Assembly: GCF_001425485.1 (NCBI RefSeq)
Contig: NZ_LMQW01000012.1
Coordinates: forward strand, 480,100 to 544,099
Length of the DNA stretch: 64,000 nt
Source of the DNA: Aureimonas sp. Leaf427
GTDB taxonomy: Bacteria; Pseudomonadota; Alphaproteobacteria; Rhizobiales; Rhizobiaceae
Direction: 5' to 3'
Shown: positions 46,631 to 54,762 of the stretch, one piece after another
Layout: each line of letters begins with the position of its first letter
Numbering within the stretch: position 1 is the stretch's first letter
Made by a program: the position numbers and the translations under genes
The notes under the pieces: model-generated
What the model was told of the DNA's origin: nothing
Seen by the model: the letters and a program-made list of their open reading frames with translations, nothing else
Database searches by the model: none

Positions 46631-47419
46631 TCAGGGCAGGCTGCGGGTCGGCTCCTTGGGGGCCGGGTCGAAGCCGATGAGGTCGGTCGTCAGCTTGGCA
46701 TAGGTGCCGTCCGCCACCATCTCGGCGAGCGCCTTGTTGATCGCGGCGGTGAGTTCGGGCTTGCCCATCTTGATCGCGAAACCCTTCTGAACGCGGCTCA
46801 CGTAGTCGTCGGTCATGACGAGCGGAAGCTTGGCTTCCTTGATGGCCCATGCGCCGGCGATCGAGTCCGTGATGACGGCGTCGATGTTGCCGTTGACGAG
46901 ATCCTGGATCGCGTCGGCCTCGGCCTTGTAGCCCTTCACGGTCGCGCCCTTCTCCTCGGCAATCTTGGCGAAGGTGGAGGAGACCAGCGCGCCCACCGTG
47001 CTGCCCTTGAGGTCAGCGACGCTCTTGATGGGCGAGGACATCGGCGTGAGGATGCGCCCGCCCGATTCCAGCCAGCCGTCGGCGAAGGTCACGCGCTTCT
47101 GGCGCTCTGGCGTGATGTCCATGGCGGCGCTGATGACGTCGAACTGGTCGACCTCGAGGCCGACGAGAAGCGAGTCCCACTTGATGAGGACCGGGACGTA
47201 CTCCACCCCCATGCGGCGAGCGACCTCCTTCATGACACGGATCTCCAGCCCATCCAGCGTGCCGTCGGGCGCGCGCATGCTGAAGGGCGAGAACGTGCCC
47301 TCGGTCGCGGCCTGTAGCTTGCCGGGGACGAGAAGCTCAGGCCCCGCCGCCCGAGCGGGCGCCATGAGCGTCAGGGCCGACAGGGTCGCGAGCGCGAATG
47401 CGATGGTCTTCAAGGGCAT
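46631..47419 (-). CDS. Polar amino-acid ABC transporter, periplasmic binding protein
   Basis: 262-residue solute-binding protein of the family-3 (His/Gln/Lys/Arg) type. It has a signal peptide (MPLKTIAFALATLSALTL, cleavage near ARAAG at residue 25), then two lobes with FSPFSMRAPDGTLDGLEIRVMKEVARRMG, DVISAAMDITPERQKRVTFADGW and GALVSSTFAKIAEEKG. ATG 47419 has AAGGACA upstream. The permease and ATPase genes lie upstream in the same operon. The ligand is probably an amino acid or derivative used by the adjoining catabolic cluster. Confidence 0.93.
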   Translation of the reverse strand: MPLKTIAFALATLSALTLMAPARAAGPELLVPGKLQAATEGTFSPFSMRAPDGTLDGLEIRVMKEVARRMGVEYVPVLIKWDSLLVGLEVDQFDVISAAMDITPERQKRVTFADGWLESGGRILTPMSSPIKSVADLKGSTVGALVSSTFAKIAEEKGATVKGYKAEADAIQDLVNGNIDAVITDSIAGAWAIKEAKLPLVMTDDYVSRVQKGFAIKMGKPELTAAINKALAEMVADGTYAKLTTDLIGFDPAPKEPTRSLP

Positions 47420-47468
47420 GGCACTGTCCTTTGTGGGAAGGGTCCGGGGAAAGGGCATGTCCGGCCGG

Positions 47469-48125
47469 TCAGGCGGCCAGGGCGTAGCGGCGCTCCAGAA
47501 AGGCCGCGAACTGGGAGAGGATCGTGGTGAGCGCGAGGTAGATCAGCGCGACCGCGATGTAGAATTCGAAAGGCTGGAAGGTCGAGGCGATCAAGGTCTG
47601 CGCGTAGAGCGTCAGTTCGACCACCGTGATCGTCGACAGAAGCGAGGTGTTCTTCAGCGTCGAGATCGCCTCGTTGGTGATCGAAGGGAGGATGATGCGG
47701 AAAACCTGGGGTAGAATGATGCCGCGCATCGTTTCGGCGGGGCTGAAACCCATGGCAAGCGCAGATTCCGCTTGGCCACGCGGTATGGCCGATAGGCCGC
47801 CGCGCACGATCTCCGCGACATAGGCGCCGCTGTTGATGCCAAGCGCGAGGACGCCCGCCGTAAAGGGCGAGAGGCGGATGCCGAAAGGCGGCAGGCCGAA
47901 ATAGATGATGAAGACCTGGATGAGTGTCGGCGTGCCGCGGATGAACCAGATGTAGAACCGCGCCGTGCCCCGCACGACGGGAAAGCGCGAGCGCTGGGCG
48001 AGCGCCGCGGCCAGCCCGCAGACCCAACTCACCAGAATGGTGAGGACGGTCAGCCAGAACACCGTCCAGGCGGCCAGCGCAAATCCCGGCCCGTACAGGC
48101 GGATGTCGGAAAGAATGGCGTCCAT
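47469..48125 (-). CDS. Polar amino-acid ABC transporter, permease
   Basis: 218-residue inner-membrane permease of the HisMQ type with about five helices and the EAA loop AESALAMGFSPAETMRGIILPQVFRIILP. ATG 48125 is chosen; a TTG at 48134 overlaps the ATPase stop. Only one permease gene is present, so a homodimer is expected. It lies between the ATPase and binding-protein genes of one operon. Confidence 0.93.
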   Translation of the reverse strand: MDAILSDIRLYGPGFALAAWTVFWLTVLTILVSWVCGLAAALAQRSRFPVVRGTARFYIWFIRGTPTLIQVFIIYFGLPPFGIRLSPFTAGVLALGINSGAYVAEIVRGGLSAIPRGQAESALAMGFSPAETMRGIILPQVFRIILPSITNEAISTLKNTSLLSTITVVELTLYAQTLIASTFQPFEFYIAVALIYLALTTILSQFAAFLERRYALAA

Positions 48126-48130
48126 CGCGC

Positions 48131-48922
48131 TCAAGCTCCCTCACGCCCTGCGCGGGGCAGATCGTCGTGCAGAATCCGGTGGAGGAACTGGCGCAGCCGG
48201 TCGCTTTCGGGGTGGCGCAGGATGTCGGGCGGACCTTGCTCCGCCATCACGCCTTTGTCGAAGAAGACGACGCGGGAGGACACGTCGCGGGCGAAGGCGA
48301 TCTCATGGGTGACCAGCAGCATGGTCATGCCCTCGGACGCGAGCGTCGCCATCAGTCCGAGGACCTCGTGGACGAGTTCGGGGTCGAGCGCCGAGGTCAC
48401 CTCGTCAAACAGCATGAGGCGCGGCTTCATGGCGAGGGCGCGCACGATGGCGACGCGCTGCTGCTGCCCGCCGGACAGGCGCGCGGGATAGCTATGTCGC
48501 TTCTCGAAGAGGCCGATGCGCGACAGGAGGGCTTCACCCTCCTCGATGGCCTGCGCGCGCGGCACCTTGAGAAGGCGCATCGGCGCATAGATGACGTTGT
48601 CGAGGACGCTTAGGTGCGGCCAGAGGTTGTAGCTCTGGAACACCATGCCCGCCCGCCGACGCAACAGCTGGAGCTGGACAGGCGTCGGATAGAAGCGCGA
48701 CTGCATATCGAAATCGAACCGAAGTTCCTCGAACGCAAGCGACCCCGCTTGCGGCATCTCCAGGCCGTTGATCGAGCGCAGGAAGGTGCTCTTGCCCGAC
48801 CCGCTCGCGCCGATAATCGACACGACCTCGCCTGGCTGGACGCTCAAGGAGACGCCCTTAAGCACCTCGGTTTCGCCGAAGCTCTTGCGGACGTCGCGAA
48901 GGGCAAGGATCGGCGCCGTCAC
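48131..48922 (-). CDS. Polar amino-acid ABC transporter, ATPase
   Basis: 263-residue ATPase with Walker [14 protein letters not shown]-loop [11 protein letters not shown], signature [11 protein letters not shown], Walker [15 protein letters not shown] and the switch His in [11 protein letters not shown] 48922 is chosen because the conserved domain begins there ([12 protein letters not shown]); a longer frame to TTG 49072 adds 50 residues without similarity. It is the first gene of the transporter operon and divergent from an M24 hydrolase. Confidence 0.93.
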   Translation of the reverse strand: MTAPILALRDVRKSFGETEVLKGVSLSVQPGEVVSIIGASGSGKSTFLRSINGLEMPQAGSLAFEELRFDFDMQSRFYPTPVQLQLLRRRAGMVFQSYNLWPHLSVLDNVIYAPMRLLKVPRAQAIEEGEALLSRIGLFEKRHSYPARLSGGQQQRVAIVRALAMKPRLMLFDEVTSALDPELVHEVLGLMATLASEGMTMLLVTHEIAFARDVSSRVVFFDKGVMAEQGPPDILRHPESDRLRQFLHRILHDDLPRAGREGA

Positions 48923-49320
48923 AACCGGCTCTCTCGGAAGGGCCGGCGGGGCACTGCGTCGTGGTGGCGTCGTGTCATACGAAACGCGTTCTCTCGGGGG
49001 CGAGATCGGGAGGGTGAAAGGCGTCGTCTTGAGAATGAGGTCGACGATATTCGGTATACCGCTGGAATTCAATAAGTAAATTCAGGAGGTTGAAGCGGAA
49101 ATTCTAGGCGATACGATGAAAGATTAGCCGCTCGAAGCTGCATTTTGCGGCAGGGCCGTGTCTCCACGTCGTCCAACCCAAAAGCCGATTGACGACAGGA
49201 ATACGGTTGGTGTACCGAAAATTTCTGCAACGCGGTGGATTGCGTGACCACGAGATCGTCCGCCTGCCGTCGCGCCGCGCCCGTGTCGCCCACGAACCCC
49301 ATCCGATGGAGGCGCAAGCC
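48923..49320. promoter_or_regulatory. Divergent promoter region with two GGTRTACC palindromes
   Basis: 398 bp between the transporter operon and the M24 gene. CGGTATACCG (49052-49061) is a perfect palindrome and TTGGTGTACCGA (49207-49218) a near-perfect one. Both fit the GTATAC-centred sites of FadR/VanR-like GntR proteins, two of which are encoded in the cluster. The region around 49010-49130 is AT-richer than its surroundings. Confidence 0.5.
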
Positions 49321-50502
49321 GTGAGCCGCTATTTCTCGATCGCCGAATACGAAACCCGCTGGGAGCGCGTTCTATCCGAGATGCGCCGACGCGGGCTGGA
49401 AACCGCCGTGGTCTTCGGACGCGGCGGCGGCACGATGGATTCATGCGGCGACGTTCTCTACCTGTCGAATCACTACGCCATCAGCGGTGGCATGGACTCG
49501 GCCATCTGGAGCGCGCGCTCCTTCGCGGCCGTGATCCTGCGACAGGGCCATGCGCCGCAGCTTCACATCGACGAGCCCGAGGTGCGCCGCGATCTCGTGG
49601 CCGTGTCCGACGTGCGCTCCTCGACCCATCCGTTCCGAAGCGTCGCCAAATCGCTCGCCGACATCGGCGTAACCGGGCCCGTAGCGCTGGTCGGAACGAA
49701 CTTCATCCCGCTAAAGTACTATAGCCAACTTCTGGAGGAGGCGCCCGCGGTCGAATGGGTGCCGACGGACGATCTCGTGCGTTCGGTCCGTCGCTTGAAG
49801 AGCGCCCGCGAGCTCGACGCCTATCGCATCGGCGGCGAGGGGGCGACGGTCGGCCTGAACCGCCTGATGGAGGGGCTGATCTCCGGCTTGTCCGAGCAGG
49901 AGGCGGCGGGCGAGGCGGCGCGCGAGGTGGTGCGGCGCGGCGGCCGGCTTCAGATGATCGGTTGCAACCACGGGGCCACGCTCGGCTTCGACCAACGGTT
50001 TCCGCTGACCGGCTACAGCGCCGACACGCCGCAGCCCGGCGACATGCTGACCGGCACGATCCACGCCGCCTTCTTCCAGGGCTACTACATGGACCCCGGC
50101 CGCACCGGCGTGCGGGGCCGTCCGACGCCCGACCAGCGGCGCCTGATCGAGGCGGCGGCCGACATCGTGCACCACCTTTCGGACATGACGCGGCCGGGCA
50201 CCCGGTTCCTCGACGTCGCGGCGGAAGGCGACCGGATGACGGCCGCCTTCGGGGGCTCGGTGTCGGCCATCATGAAGAACTTCCCCTTCTTCGGCCACAG
50301 CATCGGCCTCGGCTTCGAGCTGCCGCGCATCTCCACCAGCATGTCGAACGCCGACGACATGGCCCATGAGGGCATGGTGGTCGGCATCGAGGCGTTCCTG
50401 TCGCTGGAGGGCGTCGGCGCCGCCTTCTACGAGGACATCCTGATCGTTGGCCGGGACGGCAACGAACTTTTGACCCGCTCGCCACCTCACTGGTGGGCTT
50501 AA
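49321..50502 (+). CDS. M24-family hydrolase, creatinase/Xaa-Pro-peptidase fold
   Basis: 393-residue cytoplasmic protein with the N-terminal creatinase domain and C-terminal pita-bread fold. GTG 49321 is chosen because GGAGG lies 8 bp upstream; ATG 49306 is the alternative. The late catalytic elements are present: GHSIGLGFELPRI, Glu in VVGIEAF and Glu in AFYEDILIV. The segment where metallopeptidases have their first metal Asp reads GDMLTGTIHAAFFQGYYMDPGRT, so that Asp is missing, as in creatinase, which works without metal. It probably hydrolyses a C-N bond of a small molecule rather than a peptide. Divergent from the transporter. Confidence 0.88.
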   Translation: MSRYFSIAEYETRWERVLSEMRRRGLETAVVFGRGGGTMDSCGDVLYLSNHYAISGGMDSAIWSARSFAAVILRQGHAPQLHIDEPEVRRDLVAVSDVRSSTHPFRSVAKSLADIGVTGPVALVGTNFIPLKYYSQLLEEAPAVEWVPTDDLVRSVRRLKSARELDAYRIGGEGATVGLNRLMEGLISGLSEQEAAGEAAREVVRRGGRLQMIGCNHGATLGFDQRFPLTGYSADTPQPGDMLTGTIHAAFFQGYYMDPGRTGVRGRPTPDQRRLIEAAADIVHHLSDMTRPGTRFLDVAAEGDRMTAAFGGSVSAIMKNFPFFGHSIGLGFELPRISTSMSNADDMAHEGMVVGIEAFLSLEGVGAAFYEDILIVGRDGNELLTRSPPHWWA

Positions 50503-50557
50503 GGCGCCAAGCCGATGCGAAGACGAGAAGGGCGGCCCGCGCGGGCCGCCTCTTTCG

Positions 50558-50971
50558 TCAGTGGGCGAAGACGCCCTCGAAATCCTTGAAGCCCTTGACT
50601 TCGATCGGGTTGCCGCTCGGGTCGAAGAAGAACATCGTGCGCTGTTCGCCCGGCTCGTCGGCAAAGCGCACGACGGGAGGAATGTCGAAGGCGACGCCCG
50701 CCTCCTCGATCCGCCGGCTGAGCGCCTGCCAGTCCTCCAGCGGCAGGACGACGCCGAGATGCGGCATCATCACCATGTGGTCGCCGACCCTGCCGGTGCG
50801 CGTCACCTCGAAGGGCTTGCCGAGATGCAGCGAGATCTGGTGGCCGAAGAAGTCGAAGTCGACCCAGGTGTCCGTCGAGCGTCCTTCCTCGCAGCCGAGG
50901 ACGCCGCCATAGAACCGGCGGGCCTCATCGAGGTCGGTGACGTGGTAGGCAAGATGGAAAAGGGACCGCAT
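50558..50971 (-). CDS. VOC-family (glyoxalase/dioxygenase fold) protein
   Basis: 137-residue protein with the repeated beta-alpha-beta-beta-beta modules of the vicinal-oxygen-chelate superfamily: HLAYHVTDLDEARRFYGGVLGCEEG at the start and TMFFFDPSGNPIEVKGF at the end. Candidate metal ligands are His7 or His10, His49 in GHQISLH and the Glu in IEVKGF. Members can be lyases, isomerases, epimerases or dioxygenases and the reaction cannot be predicted. It is the last gene of the minus-strand operon, 48 bp after the second M24 gene. Confidence 0.88.
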   Translation of the reverse strand: MRSLFHLAYHVTDLDEARRFYGGVLGCEEGRSTDTWVDFDFFGHQISLHLGKPFEVTRTGRVGDHMVMMPHLGVVLPLEDWQALSRRIEEAGVAFDIPPVVRFADEPGEQRTMFFFDPSGNPIEVKGFKDFEGVFAH

Positions 50972-51019
50972 GCGGCTTGGCTCCTTGGCTGGGTTGTGGC
51001 GATGGACCGGGCGAGGACG

Positions 51020-52186
51020 TCAGAGGATCGCGCAGTCGCGCGGCAGGGACGAAAGGGGCTCGGCGCCCGTCAGTGTCACCACCACGGTTTCGGAGGCGCC
51101 AACGGTCCAGACGCCGTAGCTGCGCAGCGTGGCGGGCAGGTGGAAGACCATGCCGGGCTCGATCGGGCGATCGACGCCGGTGAACAGGCTGAGAAGGGTG
51201 CCTTCCCCCCAGTCGGGCGCGAAGGCGATGCCCATGGAATAGCCGATGCGCTTGCGGAAGGCGGCCGTATAGCCGGCGGCGTCGATCACGCGCTGGGCCG
51301 CCTCGTGCGGGGCGCTGCAGGCCGCGCCGGGACGGATCGCCTCGAGCGCGGCGTCGAGTGCGCGCAGCGCGCAGTCCATCATGCGGCGCGCTTCAGCCGG
51401 CGGCGGGCCGATCCAGGCCGAACGCATGAGGGCGGCGTGGTATCGGGAGTGACTTCCCGCAAGCTCCAGGAAGATTGGGTCCCCCACTTCCAGTCGCCGC
51501 CTCCGCCAGGTCATGTGCGGCAAGCCGCTGCGCGGCCCGGAGGACACGAGGGGCTCCATGGCCATCGCCTCCGAGCCGGCGCGCGTCGCCTCGCCCAGCA
51601 TGGCGGCGGCGACAGCGTTCTCGTCGGTCCCCGCGCGGCAGGCCGCAAGGCCCGCCCGCATGCCCGCCTCGGCATAGGTCGCCGCACGGCGGATCGCGTC
51701 GATCTCCGCCCGCGACTTGACGATGCGCAGCGGCGGCAGCAGCGCCGAGCCGTCCGGCAGGGCACCAAGCTTCAGGCTCGCCGCGATGCGGGCGGCCAAC
51801 AGCGGCGAAACGAACCAGCCGCCCAGCTCCATCGCGGGGCGCCCGATCCCGAGCGCGCCGAGAAGCGAGGCCAGCGCCTCGGCCGGATCCTCGCCGTCGT
51901 CATACGCGGCGATGTCCGCCAGCCAAGTGTTGGCGACCGCACCCGGGTGTTCCAGCCGGCGCACCAGAAGCTGCGGCGCGCCGTCCGCCGGCAGGACCAG
52001 CGCCTGGAAGGCGAAGTAGCCGGCGGTCTGGCGTCCGGTCAGCCAGTAGATCGTCTCCGGGCTGGTGACGATCAGCGCCTCGAAGCCCGCCTCGCGCACC
52101 GCCTGCCGGGCGCGCGCCTGGCGCTCGGTGAACTCCGCTTGCGGGAAGGCCGCTTCCGAACCCTGGATATGGGCGAATTCGTGCAT
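51020..52186 (-). CDS. M24-family hydrolase resembling ectoine hydrolase DoeA
   Basis: 388-residue creatinase-fold protein with the N-terminal segment IVTSPETIYWLTGRQTAGYFAFQALVLP and a C-terminal domain. The metal-binding motifs of true M24 peptidases are replaced: EVGDPIFLELAGSHSRYHAALMRSA matches the DoeA pattern (GDTTYFEIAG...RYH...SRT), and the GHxxG histidine region is degenerate (RIGYSMGIAF). A ring-opening or amidase role on a small cyclic or N-modified amino acid is likely; ectoine is only one possibility and no other ectoine gene is here. The start lies 23 bp after the GntR stop, so it is operonic. Confidence 0.85.
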   Translation of the reverse strand: MHEFAHIQGSEAAFPQAEFTERQARARQAVREAGFEALIVTSPETIYWLTGRQTAGYFAFQALVLPADGAPQLLVRRLEHPGAVANTWLADIAAYDDGEDPAEALASLLGALGIGRPAMELGGWFVSPLLAARIAASLKLGALPDGSALLPPLRIVKSRAEIDAIRRAATYAEAGMRAGLAACRAGTDENAVAAAMLGEATRAGSEAMAMEPLVSSGPRSGLPHMTWRRRRLEVGDPIFLELAGSHSRYHAALMRSAWIGPPPAEARRMMDCALRALDAALEAIRPGAACSAPHEAAQRVIDAAGYTAAFRKRIGYSMGIAFAPDWGEGTLLSLFTGVDRPIEPGMVFHLPATLRSYGVWTVGASETVVVTLTGAEPLSSLPRDCAIL

Positions 52187-52209
52187 GATTTTCTCTTGTC
52201 GACAGGGTG

Positions 52210-52848
52210 TCAAGCGCGCGCGAGCCACCCGAGGAAGCGGCTTTTCACGCTGTCGAAGTGGCGCTCCATCGCGGCGGCGGCGCCCGCCGCATCGCCGGCC
52301 TCCACCGCATCGATCACCGCGAGATGCTCGCGCGCCTGCTCGGCGAAACGGTCGTGGGTGCGCGTCATGGTGCAGCGGCGCGCGATGGCGCGCATTTCGG
52401 TCAGCATGGCGGGCAGGAGCGTCAGCCCCGCCGCCTCGGCCACCGCGCCGTGGAAGTCGTCGTCGTCCAGCCAGAACTGGTCGAAGGCGGTGTCCCGCCC
52501 TTCGGCGTAGCCCCGCATCACCTCTCGAGAGGCCGCAAGCGCGGGCGTGAAGGGACCTCCAGCCGCCCGGGCGGCCGCCGCGCTTTCCAGGATCCGGCGG
52601 ACCTGAACGATCTCCAGAAGCTGTTCCAGCGTGACGGGCTGGACCATCAACGCGCCGTTCGGAAGGCGCGTGATGACGCTTTCCTTCTCGAGGCGCGAGA
52701 CCGCCGCGCGCAGGGGCGTGCGCGAGATTCCGGAGGCGAGTGCGAGCGCCCGCTCGGTGAGGACGTCGCCGGTCGAGAAGCCGCCCTCGAGGATGCGCTG
52801 CTTGATGTCGCGATAGGCCTGCTGGGTCAGGGTCTCCCGTGCGCTCAT
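52210..52848 (-). CDS. GntR-family regulator, FCD subfamily
   Basis: 212-residue ligand-responsive repressor type. The N-terminal winged helix reads IKQRILEGGFSTGDVLTERALALASGISRTPLRAAVSRLEKESVI, and the C-terminal all-helical FCD domain includes the metal-ligand pattern DDFHGAVAEAAG and HLAVIDAVEAGD. Start ATG 52848 overlaps the stop of the upstream 108-residue gene (ATGA). Probably controls the surrounding cluster through GTATAC-type sites. It is one of two GntR/FCD genes in the same operon. Confidence 0.92.
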   Translation of the reverse strand: MSARETLTQQAYRDIKQRILEGGFSTGDVLTERALALASGISRTPLRAAVSRLEKESVITRLPNGALMVQPVTLEQLLEIVQVRRILESAAAARAAGGPFTPALAASREVMRGYAEGRDTAFDQFWLDDDDFHGAVAEAAGLTLLPAMLTEMRAIARRCTMTRTHDRFAEQAREHLAVIDAVEAGDAAGAAAAMERHFDSVKSRFLGWLARA

Positions 52849-53171
52849 GCCCGGTTCCTCCCCATAACGCGCCGACCGCGCGGTGCAGGATCCGAACCGC
52901 ATCGGCGAGGTCGGCCGGGACCATGCCCTCGTCCGGCTTGAGGCTGCCGTTTCAGTTGCGCAGGAAGACCATCACCGCGGCCCGCTCGTGCGGAGGCCGC
53001 CGCGTCGCGGCTGCCGCCCGACAGGAGCCCGCGCGGCCGGTAGCCGATCTCGTCCGCTGCCGAGACCAGGGTGTCGCCGAGCGCGGCCGACAGGAGGCGC
53101 CCCCCGATGCCGATGGCGTCGACGCGCGAAAGCACGCGGTTCACCGTCGTCGCGATCACGTCGCCCGTCAT
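52845..53171 (-). CDS. Small gene of unknown function, possibly frameshifted
   Basis: 108 residues, not recognised. Its ATG overlaps the stop of the dehydrogenase gene and its stop overlaps the ATG of the next GntR gene, the same ATGA coupling seen through the operon, which argues for a genuine coding unit. The first 50 residues look protein-like (VIATTVNRVLSRVDAIGIGGRLLSAALGDTLVSAADEIG). The second half is Arg/Gly/Pro-rich, and a different frame there reads more plausibly (HERAAVMVFLRN, stop, then PADLADAVRILHRAVGALWG). A single indel may have broken a slightly longer gene. No function is proposed. Confidence 0.5.
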   Translation of the reverse strand: MTGDVIATTVNRVLSRVDAIGIGGRLLSAALGDTLVSAADEIGYRPRGLLSGGSRDAAASARAGRGDGLPAQLKRQPQAGRGHGPGRPRRCGSDPAPRGRRVMGRNRA

Positions 53172-54115
53172 GCCCGCACCTGCGCACCAAGATTCAGTGT
53201 CGTCGCGGGGCGGCGGCCCGACAGAGCGTCGAGGACGTTGCGCGCGGCCCCGAGGGCGACGCGCTCCAGCGCTTCGCCGGTCGTGCCGCCGAGATGGGGG
53301 GTGAAGATCACGCCTGCGCACCGCCCGAGGGGGCCCGCCGGAGCGCCGTGCGAATACACGTCGAGGCCGGCCGCCGAGACGCGCCCTTCGTTCAGCGCTT
53401 CGGCCAGCGCCGCCTCGTCCACGAGACCCGCCCGCGCGGTGTTGACGAGGATCGAGCCGTGCTTGACGGCGGCCAGCGCCCGCGCGTCGATGAGGTGGTG
53501 CGTTTCGGGACGGAGCGGCGTGTGCAAGGAAACGAGGTCGGCCTGGCTGAGACCCTCCTCGAGGCTCGCGCAGCGTTCGAAGCCGTCGAGATCGGCGACG
53601 CGCGGCGAGTGGACGAGGACGCGCATGCCGAGCGCGGCCTTTAGCATCACGCCGAGCCCCCGGCCTGTCGCGCCCCAGCCGACGATCAGGGCCGTCTTGC
53701 CCGACAGTTCGTGGAAGCGTTCGCGCTCGCGAAACCCCGGCAGCCCTTCGCGCTCGGAGCGGTCCGCCGCCGGGATGCGGCGCGCGGCGGCGAGCGCCAG
53801 CCCGAGCGCCATCTCGCTGACCGAGCGCGCGTTGGCACCCGGCGTGTTGCAGACGAGAATGCCGCGCGTCGTCGCAGCCGCCTTATCGACCGCATCGTGG
53901 CCCGTGCCGTGGACCACGACGACCCGCAGCCGGTCGCCCGCCCGCATCGCGGCGCTCGAGAAGCCCGCGTCGCGCGTGATCGCGGCGTCGCACCCCCCAA
54001 CGAGGCGCGCCACGATGTCCATGTCGGGCGCGGGGCAGGACACGGGCTCGACGCCATTGTCTTTGAGAAGCGACAGGCCCGCCTCGTGCATCGGCTGAAC
54101 GATCAGGCATTTCAT
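53168..54115 (-). CDS. D-2-hydroxyacid dehydrogenase (SerA/phosphoglycerate dehydrogenase-like)
   Basis: NAD(P)-dependent enzyme that interconverts a 2-oxoacid and a D-2-hydroxyacid. The 315-residue protein has the Rossmann loop GWGATGRGLG, the substrate-binding Arg in NTARAGLVDE, the catalytic Glu region and the catalytic His in TPHLGGTT. NTPGANARSVSEMALGL is typical of the family. Start and stop both overlap neighbouring genes (ATGA). With the aminotransferase at 57381 it could reduce the 2-oxoacid made by deamination, but the substrate is not known. Confidence 0.92.
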   Translation of the reverse strand: MKCLIVQPMHEAGLSLLKDNGVEPVSCPAPDMDIVARLVGGCDAAITRDAGFSSAAMRAGDRLRVVVVHGTGHDAVDKAAATTRGILVCNTPGANARSVSEMALGLALAAARRIPAADRSEREGLPGFRERERFHELSGKTALIVGWGATGRGLGVMLKAALGMRVLVHSPRVADLDGFERCASLEEGLSQADLVSLHTPLRPETHHLIDARALAAVKHGSILVNTARAGLVDEAALAEALNEGRVSAAGLDVYSHGAPAGPLGRCAGVIFTPHLGGTTGEALERVALGAARNVLDALSGRRPATTLNLGAQVRA

Positions 54116-54762
54116 GCAGCCGTTCCCTCCGAGCCCAGCGCCTTTTCCAACCGCTGCAGGATGGCGTCTCGGGCGTGGTCGATATGGGCGCCCATCAGTC
54201 GCCCGGCGTGCTCGCCGTCGCCCGCCCGCAAAGCCGCGAGCAAGCCAAGATGCTCCTCGCAGCTGACGCGGAAACGTTCGGGAAGCTGGCTATGGTCGAA
54301 CATGCAGGTGCGCCGGCGCAGATCCTCGATCGTCGCCAGCATGGTCCGGCTGCCCGTCGAAAGGGCCACGGTGCGGTGCAGGTCGTCGTCCACGCTGCGC
54401 TGCTCGTCGTCCTCGCCGGGGCCCAGGCCGAGAAGACGCTCCACGCGCGCCGCCAAGGCATCGAGGACAGCCGGCGCCAGGGAAACAGCCTGCCGGGCGC
54501 AGGCGGCCTCCAAGGCGGCACGCAGGAAGAAGATCTCCTCGATCTGCAGTCGCGTCAGCCGACGCACCTTGAGAAAGCGGCCCTCCTGCGCGGCGAGACC
54601 TTCCGCCTCGATCCGCTTGATCGCCTCACGCACGGGCGTCCGCGACATGGCGAGGGCTTTCCCGAGGCGGGCCTCCTGCAGCGTGTCGCCCGGCGACAAA
54701 GACCCCGACAGGATCATGTCGAGGATTTTGCGATAGGCTTGTTTTGCCAGCGGCTGGCTCAC
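54112..54762 (-). CDS. GntR-family regulator, FCD subfamily (second copy)
   Basis: 216-residue regulator with winged helix ILDMILSGSLSPGDTLQEARLGKALAMSRTPVREAIKRIEAEGL and an FCD domain containing DDDLHRTVALSTGS and EEHLGLLAALRAGD. Start is GTG 54762, overlapping the pxpC stop (GTGA); its own stop overlaps the dehydrogenase start. It differs clearly from the GntR at 52210, so the two are not a recent duplication. Two FCD regulators in one operon suggests sensing of two metabolites or control of two operons. Confidence 0.92.
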   Translation of the reverse strand: MSQPLAKQAYRKILDMILSGSLSPGDTLQEARLGKALAMSRTPVREAIKRIEAEGLAAQEGRFLKVRRLTRLQIEEIFFLRAALEAACARQAVSLAPAVLDALAARVERLLGLGPGEDDEQRSVDDDLHRTVALSTGSRTMLATIEDLRRRTCMFDHSQLPERFRVSCEEHLGLLAALRAGDGEHAGRLMGAHIDHARDAILQRLEKALGSEGTAA

